Part shown: piece after piece, positions 38,840 through 48,625 of the stretch | Layout of the letters: each line of letters opens with the position of its first letter | How positions within the stretch are numbered: position 1 is the stretch's first letter | Source of the DNA: Burkholderiales bacterium LSUCC0115 | GTDB taxonomy: Bacteria; Pseudomonadota; Gammaproteobacteria; Burkholderiales; Burkholderiaceae_A | Length of the DNA: 64,000 nucleotides | Assembly (NCBI GenBank): GCA_009646425.1 | Contig: WJBW01000002.1 | Span: forward strand, 62,001-126,000 | Direction of reading: 5' to 3' | Translations under genes and position numbers: made by a program | The notes under the pieces: model-generated | The model's database searches: none | Told to the model about the DNA's origin: nothing | Seen by the model: the letters and a program-made list of their open reading frames with translations, nothing else

Positions 38840-40318
38840 ATGGCAGCAGTTCTCGACCAAGTCGGTCACGTTCAGGCCCGCACCGGCGGCGCCCATGACA
38901 CGCAAGACACGTATAACTACCGCATACCCAAGCTCTTCGCTTTTGCCACGGTCCTCTGGGGCATTGTCGGCATGTTTGTTGGGGTCTGGATCGCCGCACA
39001 GCTGGCCTTCCCCACCCTGGCCGAAGGCATCTCCTGGCTGTCATTCGGTCGCCTGCGCCCCCTACACACCAATGCGGTGATCTTTGCCTTTGGTGGCAAC
39101 GCCCTGTTGGCCACTTCTTATTACGTGGTCCAGCGCACCTGCCACGCTCGCCTGTTTGGCGGTAGCCTGGCCGAGTTCACCTTCTGGGGCTATCAATCGG
39201 TGATCGTCCTGGCAGCCATTACCCTGCCCCTGGGACTCACCAGCAGCCACGAATACGCTGAACTGATTTGGCCCATTGACCTGCTCTTAGCCGTCGTGTG
39301 GGTGGCTTATGCCATCGTGTTTTTTGGCACCCTGTGGAAGCGCAAGATCGACCACATCTATGTGGCCAACTGGTTCTATGGCGCCTTTATCCTGACGGTG
39401 GCTCTGCTGCACATCGTGCGCAGCGCTGCTATTCCCGTGAGCATGACCCAGGCCTACCCAGTCTTTGCTGGCGTACAAGACGCCATGGTCCAGTGGTGGT
39501 ACGGCCACAATGCGGTGGGCTTTTTCCTGACCGCAGGCTTTCTGGGCATGATGTATTACTTCATTCCCAAGCAGGCTGAGCGCCCTGTCTTTTCCTATCG
39601 CCTGTCGATCGTTCACTTCTGGGCCCTGATCTTCACCTACATGTGGGCCGGCCCTCACCACCTGCACTACACCGCCCTGCCCGACTGGACCCAGTCTCTG
39701 GGGATGGTGTTCTCGCTGATTCTGCTGGCTCCTAGCTGGGGCGGCATGATCAACGGCATCATGACCATGTCAGGCGCCTGGCATAAACTGCGCAACGACC
39801 CGATCCTGAAGTTCTTGATCGTCTCGGTCTCGTTCTACGGCATGTCCACCTTTGAAGGCCCCATGATGGCCATCAAGACCGTGAACGCCCTGTCTCACTA
39901 CACCGACTGGACAATTGGCCATGTGCACTCCGGTGCCCTGGGCTGGGTGGGCTTTATCTCTATTGGCTCCATGTACTACCTGATCCCCCGCCTGGTCGGT
40001 CGCACCAGCATGTTCAGCGTTAAAGCCATTGAGTTGCACTTCTGGATTGCCACGATCGGCATCGTGCTCTACATCGCCGCGATGTGGATCTCGGGTGTCA
40101 TGCAGGGTCTCATGTGGCGCGCCCTGAACGACGATGGTTCGTTGACCTACACCTTCGTCGAGAGCGTCAAAGCCAGCCTGCCCTACTACCTGATTCGTCT
40201 GGCTGGTGGCGTGCTCTACCTGAGCGGCATGGCCGTCATGGCCTGGAACGTGATCATGACCGTTCGCAACCCACAACCCGTGAACGCCAGCATTCCTGCT
40301 GTCGCTCACCACGCCTGA
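38840..40318 (+). CDS. ccoN: Cytochrome c oxidase cbb3 subunit I
   Basis: This is the catalytic heme-copper subunit of the high-affinity cbb3 oxidase, with 492 residues and about 12-14 helices. Metal-site histidines are seen in [11 protein letters not shown] (about 72-82), [13 protein letters not shown] (about 217-229), [16 protein letters not shown] (about 271-286) and the heme pair [13 protein letters not shown] (about 354-366). A purine-rich ribosome site (AGGGGGG) precedes it. It heads ccoNOQP–ccoG–ccoH behind an FNR box. Confidence 0.97.
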   Translation: MAAVLDQVGHVQARTGGAHDTQDTYNYRIPKLFAFATVLWGIVGMFVGVWIAAQLAFPTLAEGISWLSFGRLRPLHTNAVIFAFGGNALLATSYYVVQRTCHARLFGGSLAEFTFWGYQSVIVLAAITLPLGLTSSHEYAELIWPIDLLLAVVWVAYAIVFFGTLWKRKIDHIYVANWFYGAFILTVALLHIVRSAAIPVSMTQAYPVFAGVQDAMVQWWYGHNAVGFFLTAGFLGMMYYFIPKQAERPVFSYRLSIVHFWALIFTYMWAGPHHLHYTALPDWTQSLGMVFSLILLAPSWGGMINGIMTMSGAWHKLRNDPILKFLIVSVSFYGMSTFEGPMMAIKTVNALSHYTDWTIGHVHSGALGWVGFISIGSMYYLIPRLVGRTSMFSVKAIELHFWIATIGIVLYIAAMWISGVMQGLMWRALNDDGSLTYTFVESVKASLPYYLIRLAGGVLYLSGMAVMAWNVIMTVRNPQPVNASIPAVAHHA

Positions 40319-40334
40319 TCATCGGAGAATAAAC

Positions 40335-40952
40335 ATGGGATTTCGTCACGACGTCATTGAAAAGCGCCCGGCGCTGCTCATCGTTCTGGTGCTCATCGTG
40401 GTGGCCATTGGCGGCCTGGTGGAGATTGCACCGTTGTTTTTCCAGAAGTCGACCACCCAGCCAGTCGCTGGCATGCAGCCCTACACGGCCCTGCAGTTGG
40501 CTGGACGCGACCTATACATCCGCGAGGGCTGCGTAGGCTGCCACTCACAGATGATTCGCCCCTTCCGGGCCGAGACTGAGCGCTATGGTCACTACTCGGT
40601 GGCTGGTGAATCGGTCTACGACCGCCCCTTCCTGTGGGGCTCCAAGCGCACCGGACCAGACCTGGCTCGCGTCGGTGCCCGCTACTCTGACGAGTGGCAC
40701 CGCGTCCACCTGATCAATCCCCGCGATGTGGTGCCGGAGTCGGTCATGCCAGCCTACCCCTGGCTGGAAGGCGCCCCCGTGGTCATGCCTGACATTCAGG
40801 CCCGCATGAAGACCATGCGGACTATGGGCGTGCCCTACACCGACGAGCAGATCGCCAAGGCCCCCGAAGAACTCAATGGCAAAACTGAGATGGAGGCCAT
40901 GATCGCCTACCTGCAGTCGCTGGGCTTGGCTCTGAAGGACAAGCGCTCATGA
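40335..40952 (+). CDS. ccoO: Cytochrome c oxidase cbb3 subunit II
   Basis: This is the membrane-anchored mono-heme cytochrome c subunit, 205 residues. One N-terminal helix (about 14-35) is followed by the heme site [14 protein letters not shown] at about residues 63-76, with axial Met residues expected in [13 protein letters not shown] near 133. Its stop overlaps the ccoQ start by four bases. It passes electrons from CcoP to CcoN on the periplasmic side. Confidence 0.97.
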   Translation: MGFRHDVIEKRPALLIVLVLIVVAIGGLVEIAPLFFQKSTTQPVAGMQPYTALQLAGRDLYIREGCVGCHSQMIRPFRAETERYGHYSVAGESVYDRPFLWGSKRTGPDLARVGARYSDEWHRVHLINPRDVVPESVMPAYPWLEGAPVVMPDIQARMKTMRTMGVPYTDEQIAKAPEELNGKTEMEAMIAYLQSLGLALKDKRS

Positions 40953-41122
40953 ACGATCTGCATGCGGCCCTCACCGTTTTGTTCTTTCTGGTCTTTATTG
41001 GCATCGTGGTCTTCACCTACAGCAAAGGCCAGAAAAGCAAGATGGACGAGGCTGCCCAGATTCCCCTGAAAGACGACCTGCCGGTCGGCGCTCAACAAAC
41101 TCATAAAACGCACGAAGGCTGA
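40949..41122 (+). CDS. ccoQ: cbb3 oxidase subunit CcoQ
   Basis: This is a 57-residue single-helix protein between ccoO and ccoP. It begins [20 protein letters not shown] and continues into [20 protein letters not shown], the usual CcoQ layout of one helix followed by a short charged tail. The ATG overlaps the ccoO stop (ATGA), and the stop is 5 bases before ccoP. CcoQ stabilises the oxidase complex. Its small size makes it easy to miss in automated annotation. Confidence 0.93.
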   Translation: MNDLHAALTVLFFLVFIGIVVFTYSKGQKSKMDEAAQIPLKDDLPVGAQQTHKTHEG

Positions 41123-41127
41123 ACATC

Positions 41128-42033
41128 ATGGCTGATTTCACCAGTAACTTCTGGAACCTCTTTGTCATCGTTATCACGATCATCAGCATCCTGGCCTGCG
41201 GGGTCTTTCTTTACTTCCTGTCCCGCACCAAGATTCAGGTCAAGGACGGCAAGGTCGAGACCACTGGCCACACCTGGGACGAGAACCTACAAGAGTTCAA
41301 CAATCCCCTGCCCCGTTGGTGGATGGTTCTCTTTTATCTGACCATCGTCTTTGGTTTTGCTTACCTGGCGCTGTTCCCAGGCCTCGGTAATGTCAAGGGT
41401 GTCCTGGGCTGGAGTTCCACCGGCGAATACGACAAAGAGGTCGCCAAGGCCCACGAGAAGTACGGTCCGATCTACGCCAAATACGCGGCAACAGCCCTTG
41501 AAGAGGTCGCCAAAGATCCTGCCGCCATGGCGATCGGTCAGCGGATCTTCGTGAACAACTGCGCCCAGTGCCACGGGACCGACGCCCGCGGTGGCAAAGG
41601 CTTTCCCAACCTGACCGACAAAGATTGGCTCTACGGTGGTGACAGCGTGGCCATCAAGACGACCCTGCTCGAAGGCCGCAACGGCATGATGCCCCCGATG
41701 GCCGATGCCGTGGGTGGCCCCGCTGGCGTTGAGAACGTGGCCAACTACGTCCTGAGCCTCTCTGGCAGCCCTCACGATTCGATCAAGGCTGCGGCAGGCA
41801 AGGAGCTCTTTGCAGCGTGTGCCGCCTGCCACGGTGCCGAAGGCAAGGGCATGACCGCCATGGGTGCGCCCAACCTAACCGACAAGATCTGGCTCTATGG
41901 CGGCACGGTAGCCAGCATCAGCGAGACCATCAACAAAGGCCGTGCTGGCGTTATGCCCGCCTGGAAGGACATCCTTGGCGAAGAGAAGGTCCACCTGGTC
42001 TCGGCCTACGTCTATAGCCTGTCCAACAAGTAA
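41128..42033 (+). CDS. ccoP: Cytochrome c oxidase cbb3 subunit III
   Basis: This is the di-heme cytochrome c subunit, 301 residues. Two N-terminal helices (about 8-30 and 60-80) anchor it; between them is the conserved TWDENLQEFNNPLPRWW. Heme sites are NCAQCHGTDARGGKGFPNL (about 145-163) and ACAACHGAEGKGMTAMGAPNL (about 230-250). It receives electrons from soluble cytochrome c. The next gene, ccoG, begins immediately at its stop codon. Confidence 0.97.
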   Translation: MADFTSNFWNLFVIVITIISILACGVFLYFLSRTKIQVKDGKVETTGHTWDENLQEFNNPLPRWWMVLFYLTIVFGFAYLALFPGLGNVKGVLGWSSTGEYDKEVAKAHEKYGPIYAKYAATALEEVAKDPAAMAIGQRIFVNNCAQCHGTDARGGKGFPNLTDKDWLYGGDSVAIKTTLLEGRNGMMPPMADAVGGPAGVENVANYVLSLSGSPHDSIKAAAGKELFAACAACHGAEGKGMTAMGAPNLTDKIWLYGGTVASISETINKGRAGVMPAWKDILGEEKVHLVSAYVYSLSNK

Positions 42034-43491
42034 ATGGCGCAAGGACCCGCGGAGCCAACCGCCCAAACAAACGAATCACAGGTCGTAGAGCAGACGGTTC
42101 TGCTCTACGCTGCGGGCAAAAAGATCTACGCCCGCAGCATCGCGGGTCACTTCAACAATTGGCGCTGGGCCTTTGTCTTTCTCACCCAGGTGCTCTACTA
42201 CATCACGCCATGGCTGACCTGGACGGAACGTCCAGCGGTCTTGTTTGATCTAGAGGCCCGGCGGTTTTACATCTTTGACCTGATCCTGGTGCCCCAGGAT
42301 TTCATCTACCTAACGGCCCTGCTGCTGCTCTCGGCCTTTGGACTCTTTCTGTTCACCGCCGTAGCAGGCCGACTCTTCTGTGGCTACGCCTGTCCTCAGA
42401 CGGTCTACACCAGCATCTTCATGCAGGTCGAGCGTTGGATCGAAGGTGATCGGCATGTCCGCATGCGGCACGACAAGGAATGGTCGCTGGCCAAACGCAT
42501 GCCGCGCAAACTGCTGAAGTGGCTGGCTTGGGCTGCGATTGCCCTGTGGACCGGCTTTACCTTTGCTGGTTACTTCACACCCATTCGTGACCTCGGTGCC
42601 AGTGTGATCGGTCACGGTGCCGCCCTGGGCTTTTGGCAATGGTTCTGGATGCTGTTCTACAGCTTCTTCACCATGATGCAGGCCGGCTTCATGCGCGAGC
42701 AGGTCTGCAAATACATGTGCCCCTATGCCCGATTCCAGAGCGCCATGTTTGACCGCGACACCCTGATCGTCAGCTATGACAACGCCCGTGGTGACCCACG
42801 CGGCAAACGGGCCAAGCACGAGGACTACAAGGCCGCGGGCAAGGGTGACTGCATCGACTGCGGCGTCTGCGTAGAAGTCTGCCCCACCGGCATCGACATT
42901 CGCGATGGCCTGCAGTACGAGTGCATTGGCTGTGGCCTATGCGCGGATGCCTGCAACAGCATCATGGACAAGATGCAATACCCCAGGGGTCTGGTCCGCT
43001 ACACCTCCATCAATGCCCTGGACCGCAACTACACCGCCGCAGAGGTCAAGAAGCACTTCTTCCGGCCCCGGGTCTTGATTTACAGCACCATCTTGCTGAC
43101 CATCACGGTGGTGGTGTTGACCTCACTCTTCATGCGCACCCCCCTCAAAGTCAACGTCATTCGCGACCGTGGTGCCTTGGCGCGCGAGGTCGAGGGCGCC
43201 TTCATTGAGAACACCTATCGACTGCAGATCAACAACACCGGCAACAATGCCCATGTCTTCCTGATCAAGCCCGTTGGCAAAGATGGCCTCGAGAACCTGA
43301 AGGCCCTGGGTGACATCAAGGTTGATGTCGCTGGTGGTGCCGTCAAGACCGCCATCATCAGCGTGCAGATGCCGATTGACCAGGCCAATGCCCTGACCAA
43401 AGGCTCTCATCCCATTCAGATTCAGGTCCAGTCACTCGATCAACCTGATTTGAAGGTCAGCGAGAAGGCTGTCTTCTTTACGCCTCGCTAG
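42034..43491 (+). CDS. ccoG: cbb3 oxidase accessory protein CcoG (RdxA/FixG)
   Basis: This is a 485-residue membrane protein with two 4Fe-4S ferredoxin sites. About five helices are present (for example around 55, 95, 170, 200 and 350). The membrane-side CGYACPQTVYTSIFMQ (about 114-129) is typical. The cluster cysteines are CIDCGVCVEVCPTG (about 273-286) and CIGCGLCADACN. It reduces copper during cbb3 assembly according to work on relatives. It abuts ccoP with no spacer. Confidence 0.95.
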   Translation: MAQGPAEPTAQTNESQVVEQTVLLYAAGKKIYARSIAGHFNNWRWAFVFLTQVLYYITPWLTWTERPAVLFDLEARRFYIFDLILVPQDFIYLTALLLLSAFGLFLFTAVAGRLFCGYACPQTVYTSIFMQVERWIEGDRHVRMRHDKEWSLAKRMPRKLLKWLAWAAIALWTGFTFAGYFTPIRDLGASVIGHGAALGFWQWFWMLFYSFFTMMQAGFMREQVCKYMCPYARFQSAMFDRDTLIVSYDNARGDPRGKRAKHEDYKAAGKGDCIDCGVCVEVCPTGIDIRDGLQYECIGCGLCADACNSIMDKMQYPRGLVRYTSINALDRNYTAAEVKKHFFRPRVLIYSTILLTITVVVLTSLFMRTPLKVNVIRDRGALAREVEGAFIENTYRLQINNTGNNAHVFLIKPVGKDGLENLKALGDIKVDVAGGAVKTAIISVQMPIDQANALTKGSHPIQIQVQSLDQPDLKVSEKAVFFTPR

Positions 43492-43511
43492 TCTTGAGCC
43501 AAGCCAAGCGA

Positions 43512-44003
43512 ATGAGCCAATTCGACCCCAACCCAAAAGAGATCTGGTGGAAGCAGCCCTGGCCCTGGATCATTCTGGGCATGCTGGGCAGCGTGGTGGT
43601 CGCCAGTATGGTCACCATTGTCATTGCCATGAAGACCCAGGACACACTGGTCGACTCCGACTACACCAAGGCCGGCAAGACCATTAACCTCAGGCTGGAA
43701 AAAGACCAGACGGCTGAACGCTACGGCGTGAACCTGGTCCTTCAGGCCCTACCCTCCCCCGATGGCTACGTTTTACTGACCGCGACCTACAAGGCGGCAG
43801 ACCCGGCGGCGGGACAACCCAAGTTTCTTCGACTCAACCTGTCCCACCCAACCCTGGCCAACCAGGATGTCTCGGTAGCCCTGATTCAAAGGGGGCCGGG
43901 GGAGTATCGAGCCCAGGTCTCTGACCTGGCCAAAAGCCATTGGCACTACACAGTCGAAGATCCTGATGCACAATGGCGCGTAAAAGGACGCTTGGAAAAC
44001 TAA
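43512..44003 (+). CDS. ccoH: FixH/CcoH family protein
   Basis: This is a 163-residue protein with one N-terminal helix (about 16-40, WIILGMLGSVVVASMVTIVI) and a periplasmic beta-rich domain. SDYTKAGKTINLRLEKDQ is the typical FixH block after the helix. It helps assemble or stabilise cbb3 oxidase. I prefer the ATG at 43512; an in-frame TTG at 43494, just after the ccoG stop, would add six residues, and neither has a clear ribosome site. Confidence 0.9.
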   Translation: MSQFDPNPKEIWWKQPWPWIILGMLGSVVVASMVTIVIAMKTQDTLVDSDYTKAGKTINLRLEKDQTAERYGVNLVLQALPSPDGYVLLTATYKAADPAAGQPKFLRLNLSHPTLANQDVSVALIQRGPGEYRAQVSDLAKSHWHYTVEDPDAQWRVKGRLEN

Positions 44004-44004
44004 T

Positions 44005-44343
44005 ATGACGTCCAAAGGAGACCCAGCCGTGAACCAGTCCATCGACATCATCGAGGGCGTGCGTGACGTTCGTCAGACACCCTGCATGGCCCGTGCAGCC
44101 ATGAGCATCGCCTGGCCCTCTTTTCTATCAGCCGCTGCCCTGACCGGCCTGTTTTTCTCATCGGTTGATCCCAATGAACTCATCGTCTTCGGTCAATACA
44201 TCGACATCGGAAGGCGTGAGGCCTACGGGTTGGGCTTCATGGTCTTTTGGGGCTTTTCGGCTCTGGCCAGTGGCATGACCTATTTGTTGGCTAGACCCCC
44301 CAAGTCAGACCTGCTCTGCGGTCACTCCAACGACAATTCCTGA
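44005..44343 (+). CDS. Uncharacterised small membrane protein after ccoH
   Basis: This is a 112-residue protein that I do not recognise. It has two hydrophobic segments (about 35-52, PSFLSAAALTGLFFSSV, and about 74-93, YGLGFMVFWGFSALASGMTY) with a charged N terminus of about 30 residues. It starts 1 base after the ccoH stop and so belongs to the oxidase transcript. Its 3' end overlaps the convergent ntrC gene by 22 bases. A role in oxidase assembly or stability is a guess from context alone. Confidence 0.65.
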   Translation: MTSKGDPAVNQSIDIIEGVRDVRQTPCMARAAMSIAWPSFLSAAALTGLFFSSVDPNELIVFGQYIDIGRREAYGLGFMVFWGFSALASGMTYLLARPPKSDLLCGHSNDNS

Positions 44344-45866
44344 ATCTTTCGAGTAATCGTATTTCGGCCAACGCCCAATAGGCTGGCCGCCTCAAGGCGC
44401 TTGCCACGGGTTTTTTCCAAAGCGGTGCCATAAACCACCCGCTCGAACTCGGCTGACAGTCGATCAAACAGCTGCCCGTCGTCCTGGCCAGACCGAATAG
44501 ACGAGACCAGTTCAGCCCGCAACAACTCTCGCCAGTCGGCACCCGCCTCACCGAGCGCGGCGCCCTGCACCGGCACGGGCTGATGGCCAATCCCAGTTGC
44601 GCTGTGACCGCCCAGGGCCGGCTGCGTGCCAGGCATGCCATGGGCAGCCAGTGGTGCCGGCGTCACAGTACCGCCTACGAAGACACGCGCCGAGGCAGGG
44701 ACGCCACCGCCCATATCGCGGAACTCGGGCGGCAGGTCGGCCAGGGCCACCTGGTGGCTTGGCGCCATGACCGTGATCCAGTGACAGAGGTTTTCGAGTT
44801 GACGGACGTTGCCGGGAAACGGGTGCTGCTGGACGACCGCCATGGCTTCGGCGGAGAGCTGCTTGGACTCCACCGACAGGCTCTTGGCCGAGCGCATGAG
44901 GAAGTGCTGAATCAAGCCGGGAATGTCCTCACGGCGTTCGCGCAAGGCTGGCAGGCGCAGACGAATCACGTTGAGGCGGTGAAACAGATCCTCTCGAAAC
45001 TTGCCCTCGGCCACCCGTTGCTCCAGATTCTGATGGGTGGCGGCAATGACCCGGACATTGGACTTGAGGGCCTGCTGACCACCCACCCGGTAATACTGGC
45101 CGTCCGACAGCACCCGCAGGAGTCGAGTCTGCAGGTCCAGGGGCATGTCACCAATCTCATCCAGAAAAAGGGTGCCACCATCGGCCTGCTCAAACCGCCC
45201 CTTGCGAGTCGCCTGAGCGCCGGTGAACGAGCCGCGCTCGTGGCCGAAGAGCTCGGACTCCAACAAGTCATGCGGAATGGCAGCCGTGTTCAGCGCCACA
45301 AAGGGCTTGTCAGCCCGTGGGCTGTGACGATGCAAGGCATTGGCCACCAACTCCTTGCCCGAGCCAGACTCGCCCGTGATCAAGACGGTGGCGGATGACT
45401 GAGACAGCCGGCCAATGGCACGGAAGACCTCCTGCATGGCTGGGGCCTGCCCCAACATCTCCAACGGCACTTCGACCGCAGCCGACCGAGCCGGCCCATC
45501 GCCTGCAGACTCCTTGACCGCGCGTTGAATCAGGGCGGTTGCCACATCAATGTCAAAAGGCTTGGGAAGGTACTCAAAGGCGCCGCCCTGAAAGGCATTC
45601 ACCGCACTGTCCAGGTCACTGAAGCCCGTCATGATGATCACGGGCAGGTCGGGCAGTCTGGCCTTGACCTTCTCAAGCAGTTCCAGACCGGAGTCCCCAG
45701 GCATGCGAATGTCGGATACCAGGACCTGCGGAGTGTCCTCTTGCAAGGCCCGCATGGCGTCATTGGCCGACTCAAAGAGCCTGACCGGCAACTGGGCACG
45801 GCTCAGTGCCTTCTCAAGTACCCATCGAATCGATGCATCGTCATCCACAACCCAGACTGGCTTCAT
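44322..45866 (-). CDS. ntrC: Nitrogen regulation response regulator NtrC
   Basis: This sigma-54 activator is phosphorylated by NtrB. It has 514 residues. The receiver domain has [14 protein letters not shown] and the phospho-Asp in [10 protein letters not shown] near 54. The AAA domain has [14 protein letters not shown] near 172 and [14 protein letters not shown] near 236. The sigma-54 contact loop reads GSFTGA instead of the common GAFTGA. A Fis-type helix-turn-helix ends it ([19 protein letters not shown]). It follows ntrB by 18 bases and converges on the cco cluster. Confidence 0.95.
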   Translation of the reverse strand: MKPVWVVDDDASIRWVLEKALSRAQLPVRLFESANDAMRALQEDTPQVLVSDIRMPGDSGLELLEKVKARLPDLPVIIMTGFSDLDSAVNAFQGGAFEYLPKPFDIDVATALIQRAVKESAGDGPARSAAVEVPLEMLGQAPAMQEVFRAIGRLSQSSATVLITGESGSGKELVANALHRHSPRADKPFVALNTAAIPHDLLESELFGHERGSFTGAQATRKGRFEQADGGTLFLDEIGDMPLDLQTRLLRVLSDGQYYRVGGQQALKSNVRVIAATHQNLEQRVAEGKFREDLFHRLNVIRLRLPALRERREDIPGLIQHFLMRSAKSLSVESKQLSAEAMAVVQQHPFPGNVRQLENLCHWITVMAPSHQVALADLPPEFRDMGGGVPASARVFVGGTVTPAPLAAHGMPGTQPALGGHSATGIGHQPVPVQGAALGEAGADWRELLRAELVSSIRSGQDDGQLFDRLSAEFERVVYGTALEKTRGKRLEAASLLGVGRNTITRKIQELSLE

Positions 45867-45884
45867 TCAACAATCCTTTCGTGC

Positions 45885-46961
45885 TCAGAGACGCATGGGG
45901 TCACCAATTGGTAACAAGATCTGAAACGAGGTTCCACTGCTGTCGGACTTGCAATCAATGGCTCCACCATGCTGGTGCACTATCGTCTGAGCAATAGTCA
46001 GGCCAAGTCCGTGACCTTTTGGGTTACCAGACACCAAGGGGTAGAAGATTTCGTCCCGGATGGCCTGAGGAATCCCTGGCCCGTTGTCGGTAATGCTCAG
46101 GGCGAGCGCCAACCGATAGCGTTGCCGATGCAGGGTCACCTGTCGCGCCGCGCGCGTTCTCAGGATCACCTCACCAGTCTGGTGCGAACGCGCAGGATCC
46201 GTGATGGCCTGAGCTGCGTTGCGCACGATGTTGAGCACCAACTGAATCAGCTGCTCTTGGTCCGCCTGAACCTCTGGCAGGCTGATGTCGTAGTCCCGAC
46301 GAATGCTCAGGCCTTGAGTAAATTCCGAGAGCACCAGGGTGCGAACGTGCTCCAGCACCTCGTGGATGTTGACAGGCGAACGGGTCAGTCGGCAACGCAC
46401 AGGCGCCAGCATGCGATCCACCAGGCCCTGCAGCCGGTCCGACTCCTTGATGATGATCTGGGTGTACTCGCGAAGCTCGTCCGTCGGCAACTCCGCATTT
46501 AACAACTGTGCCGCACCACGAATACCACCCAGTGGATTCTTGACCTCATGACCCAGGTTACGAAGCAGCGACTGGTTCATTTGCTGCAAGACCGCCTGAC
46601 GCTCCTCTCGGTCAATCCGAATCAGGGCGTCGTTGTCCCGAAGCTCAATAGAGGCCAGCAGACCTGGCTCATCCAGACCCAAGACGGTGGTCTCGAGTGG
46701 CTCGTCATCGGGCTCTGCATTGGCTGAGCGCCAGACCACCTGCATGCGTCGAACCGTCAGGCTTCTCTCCTGTGCATCTCGCAGCACCTGGTCCACCTCG
46801 TTGGGGTTGGCCAGCAAGTCACGCAGGTGTTGGCCCACCAAGACCTGGGCTGACTGACCCAACAACGCCTCGGCGGCCGCATTCACGCGTGAGACCCGAC
46901 CGTCTGTCGCAATCAACAGAACGGCCGTGGTCAGCAGGTCAAAGGGGTGGGGTTCTCGCAT
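45885..46961 (-). CDS. ntrB: Nitrogen regulation sensor kinase NtrB
   Basis: This soluble histidine kinase is controlled by PII and phosphorylates NtrC when nitrogen is scarce. It has 358 residues: PAS domain (about 1-110), the H-box LGHEVKNPLGGIRGAAQLL (about 137-155), N-box NIVRNAAQAI, and G-boxes DNGPGIP and GHGLGLTIAQTIVHQHGG. The ATG at 46961 directly follows the glnA terminator and has no purine-rich ribosome site, so its expression may be unusual. There is no membrane segment, as expected for NtrB. Confidence 0.95.
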   Translation of the reverse strand: MREPHPFDLLTTAVLLIATDGRVSRVNAAAEALLGQSAQVLVGQHLRDLLANPNEVDQVLRDAQERSLTVRRMQVVWRSANAEPDDEPLETTVLGLDEPGLLASIELRDNDALIRIDREERQAVLQQMNQSLLRNLGHEVKNPLGGIRGAAQLLNAELPTDELREYTQIIIKESDRLQGLVDRMLAPVRCRLTRSPVNIHEVLEHVRTLVLSEFTQGLSIRRDYDISLPEVQADQEQLIQLVLNIVRNAAQAITDPARSHQTGEVILRTRAARQVTLHRQRYRLALALSITDNGPGIPQAIRDEIFYPLVSGNPKGHGLGLTIAQTIVHQHGGAIDCKSDSSGTSFQILLPIGDPMRL

Positions 46962-46965
46962 GGAT

Positions 46966-46994
46966 AAAAAAAGGGGGCGATTGCTCGCCCCCTT
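46966..46994 (-). terminator. Intrinsic terminator between glnA and ntrB
   Basis: On the minus strand AAGGGGGCGA, loop GCAA, TCGCCCCCTT, then five or more T. This is a very strong 10-base-pair stem. It ends only 4 bases before the ntrB start codon, so it occupies the place where a ribosome site would be. It should separate abundant glnA mRNA from rare ntrBC read-through. Confidence 0.93.
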
Positions 46995-47044
46995 CGTTGG
47001 TCTACAGAGCCAGACGTCGAAGGCTGGCGAGCAGATCAGCTGCC

Positions 47045-48457
47045 TTAGATCGAGTAGTACATGTCGAACTCAACCGGATGGGTGGTCATGCGGAAACGCG
47101 TGACTTCTTCCATCTTGAGGTTGATGTAGGCATCGATCATGCCGTCGGAGAAGACACCACCGCGGGTCAAGAACTCGCGGTCTTTGTCCAGACACTCCAG
47201 GGCCTGATCCAAGGAGGAACAGACGGTGGGGATCTTGGCATCTTCTTCGGGTGGCAGGTCGTACAGGTTCTTGCTGGCAGCCTCGCCCGGGTGGATCTTG
47301 TTCATCACACCATCCAGACCAGCCATCAACAGCGCCGAGAAGGCCAAGTAGGGGTTGGCCGTGGGATCTGGGAAGCGCGCCTCGATACGACGGGCCTTGG
47401 GGCTGGCCACGTGGGGAATCCGGATGGAGGCAGAACGGTTCCGTGAGGAGTAGGCCAGTTTGACCGGCGCCTCGAAGCCAGGCACCAGACGCTTGTAGGA
47501 GTTGGTACCTGGGTTGGTGATGGCGTTCAGGGCACGGGCGTGCTTGATCACACCACCGATGTAGTACAGGGCGAACTCAGACAGGCCGGCATAGCCGTTG
47601 CCAGCAAACAGGTTCTGGCCGTCTTTCCAGACCGACTGGTGAACGTGCATGCCGGAGCCGTTGTCACCCACCAGAGGCTTGGGCATGAAGGTCGCCGTCT
47701 TGCCATAGCTGGCTGCCACGTTGTGCACGACGTATTTGAGGATCTGGGTCCAGTCAGCACGCTGAACCAGGGTGGAGAACTTGGTACCGATTTCGCACTG
47801 GCCAGCACCGGCCACCTCGTGATGGTGGACCTCAACGGGCACGCCCATCTGCTCCAGAATCAGACACATTTCCGAACGGATGTCCTGGAAGGAATCAACG
47901 GGGGGAACGGGGAAGTAACCGCCTTTGACAGCAGGACGGTGACCCAGGTTGCCGCCGTCGTAGTCGGTATTGGTCGACCAGCTGGCCTCTTCGGACTTGA
48001 TCTTGACGCCGCTACCAGACATATCGGCAAACCAGGTCACGCCATCAAAAATGAAGAACTCTGGCTCCGGGCCGAAGTAGGCGGTATCACCCAGACCGGA
48101 GGACTTCAGGAAGGCCTCAGCGCGCTTGGCGATCGAGCGGGGATCCAGGTCGTAACCCTTGCCATCAGATGGCTCGATGACATCACAAGTCAGGATCAGG
48201 GTGGACTCTTCGCGGAAGGGGTCCATCACAGCGGTCGAAGGATCGGGCATCAGCAGCATGTCAGAGGCTTCAATGCCCTTCCAGCCAGCGATCGAGGAGC
48301 CATCAAAGGCATGACCGGATTCAAACTTGTCTTCGTCTACCTGGTGGTGAGGCACCGATACGTGCTGCTCTTTTCCACGGGTGTCCGTGAAACGGAAGTC
48401 GATGAACTTGACCTCGTTGTCCGAGATCATTTTCAAGACGTCTTTGGGTGTAGCCAT
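47045..48457 (-). CDS. glnA: Glutamine synthetase, type I
   Basis: This enzyme makes glutamine from glutamate, ammonia and ATP. It has 470 residues, full length. Signatures are [20 protein letters not shown] (about 51-70), the metal and ammonia site [16 protein letters not shown] near 209, [18 protein letters not shown] near 263, and the adenylylation tyrosine in NLYDLPPEE near 398, so control by GlnE is likely. A sigma-54 promoter with three NtrC sites lies upstream and a strong terminator downstream. Confidence 0.98.
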   Translation of the reverse strand: MATPKDVLKMISDNEVKFIDFRFTDTRGKEQHVSVPHHQVDEDKFESGHAFDGSSIAGWKGIEASDMLLMPDPSTAVMDPFREESTLILTCDVIEPSDGKGYDLDPRSIAKRAEAFLKSSGLGDTAYFGPEPEFFIFDGVTWFADMSGSGVKIKSEEASWSTNTDYDGGNLGHRPAVKGGYFPVPPVDSFQDIRSEMCLILEQMGVPVEVHHHEVAGAGQCEIGTKFSTLVQRADWTQILKYVVHNVAASYGKTATFMPKPLVGDNGSGMHVHQSVWKDGQNLFAGNGYAGLSEFALYYIGGVIKHARALNAITNPGTNSYKRLVPGFEAPVKLAYSSRNRSASIRIPHVASPKARRIEARFPDPTANPYLAFSALLMAGLDGVMNKIHPGEAASKNLYDLPPEEDAKIPTVCSSLDQALECLDKDREFLTRGGVFSDGMIDAYINLKMEEVTRFRMTTHPVEFDMYYSI

Positions 48458-48518
48458 CGCTAAGCTCTCCTGATCGCAAAATGAGTAAGTCGAAAAATAG
48501 AAGGTACGGCTTTAAAGA

Positions 48519-48534
48519 TGCATGAAACATGCCA
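48519..48534 (-). promoter_or_regulatory. Sigma-54 promoter of glnA
   Basis: On the minus strand TGGCATGTTTCATGCA matches the sigma-54 consensus TGGCACG-N4-TTGCA at all but two defined positions. The essential GG (48532-48533) and GC (48520-48521) are at the required 10-base spacing. The predicted start is near 48508, about 50 bases before the ATG. Confidence 0.88.
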
Positions 48535-48585
48535 ACCGAAAAACGACCAGTGAGAGCGCATTCTGCGCCAGACGCACCCTTTTAA

Positions 48586-48602
48586 TGCATTAATATGGTG
48601 CA
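48586..48602 (-). promoter_or_regulatory. NtrC site 1 upstream of glnA
   Basis: TGCATTAATATGGTGCA matches the NtrC consensus TGCACY-N4-TGGTGCA with one or two differences. Its centre is at about -86 relative to the predicted sigma-54 start. Confidence 0.8.
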
Positions 48603-48605
48603 TAT

Positions 48606-48622
48606 TGCACTATATTAGTGAT
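48606..48622 (-). promoter_or_regulatory. NtrC site 2 upstream of glnA
   Basis: TGCACTATATTAGTGAT has a perfect left half-site and a weaker right half. Its centre is exactly 20 bases from site 1 and 20 bases from site 3. Confidence 0.7.
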
Positions 48623-48625
48623 TAT

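Noticed and set aside
48597-48610. Inverted GGTGCA–TATT–GCAC element read as a separate operator.
   Set aside because: It is made by adjoining halves of NtrC sites 1 and 2; the half-site order is the reverse of a true NtrC site.
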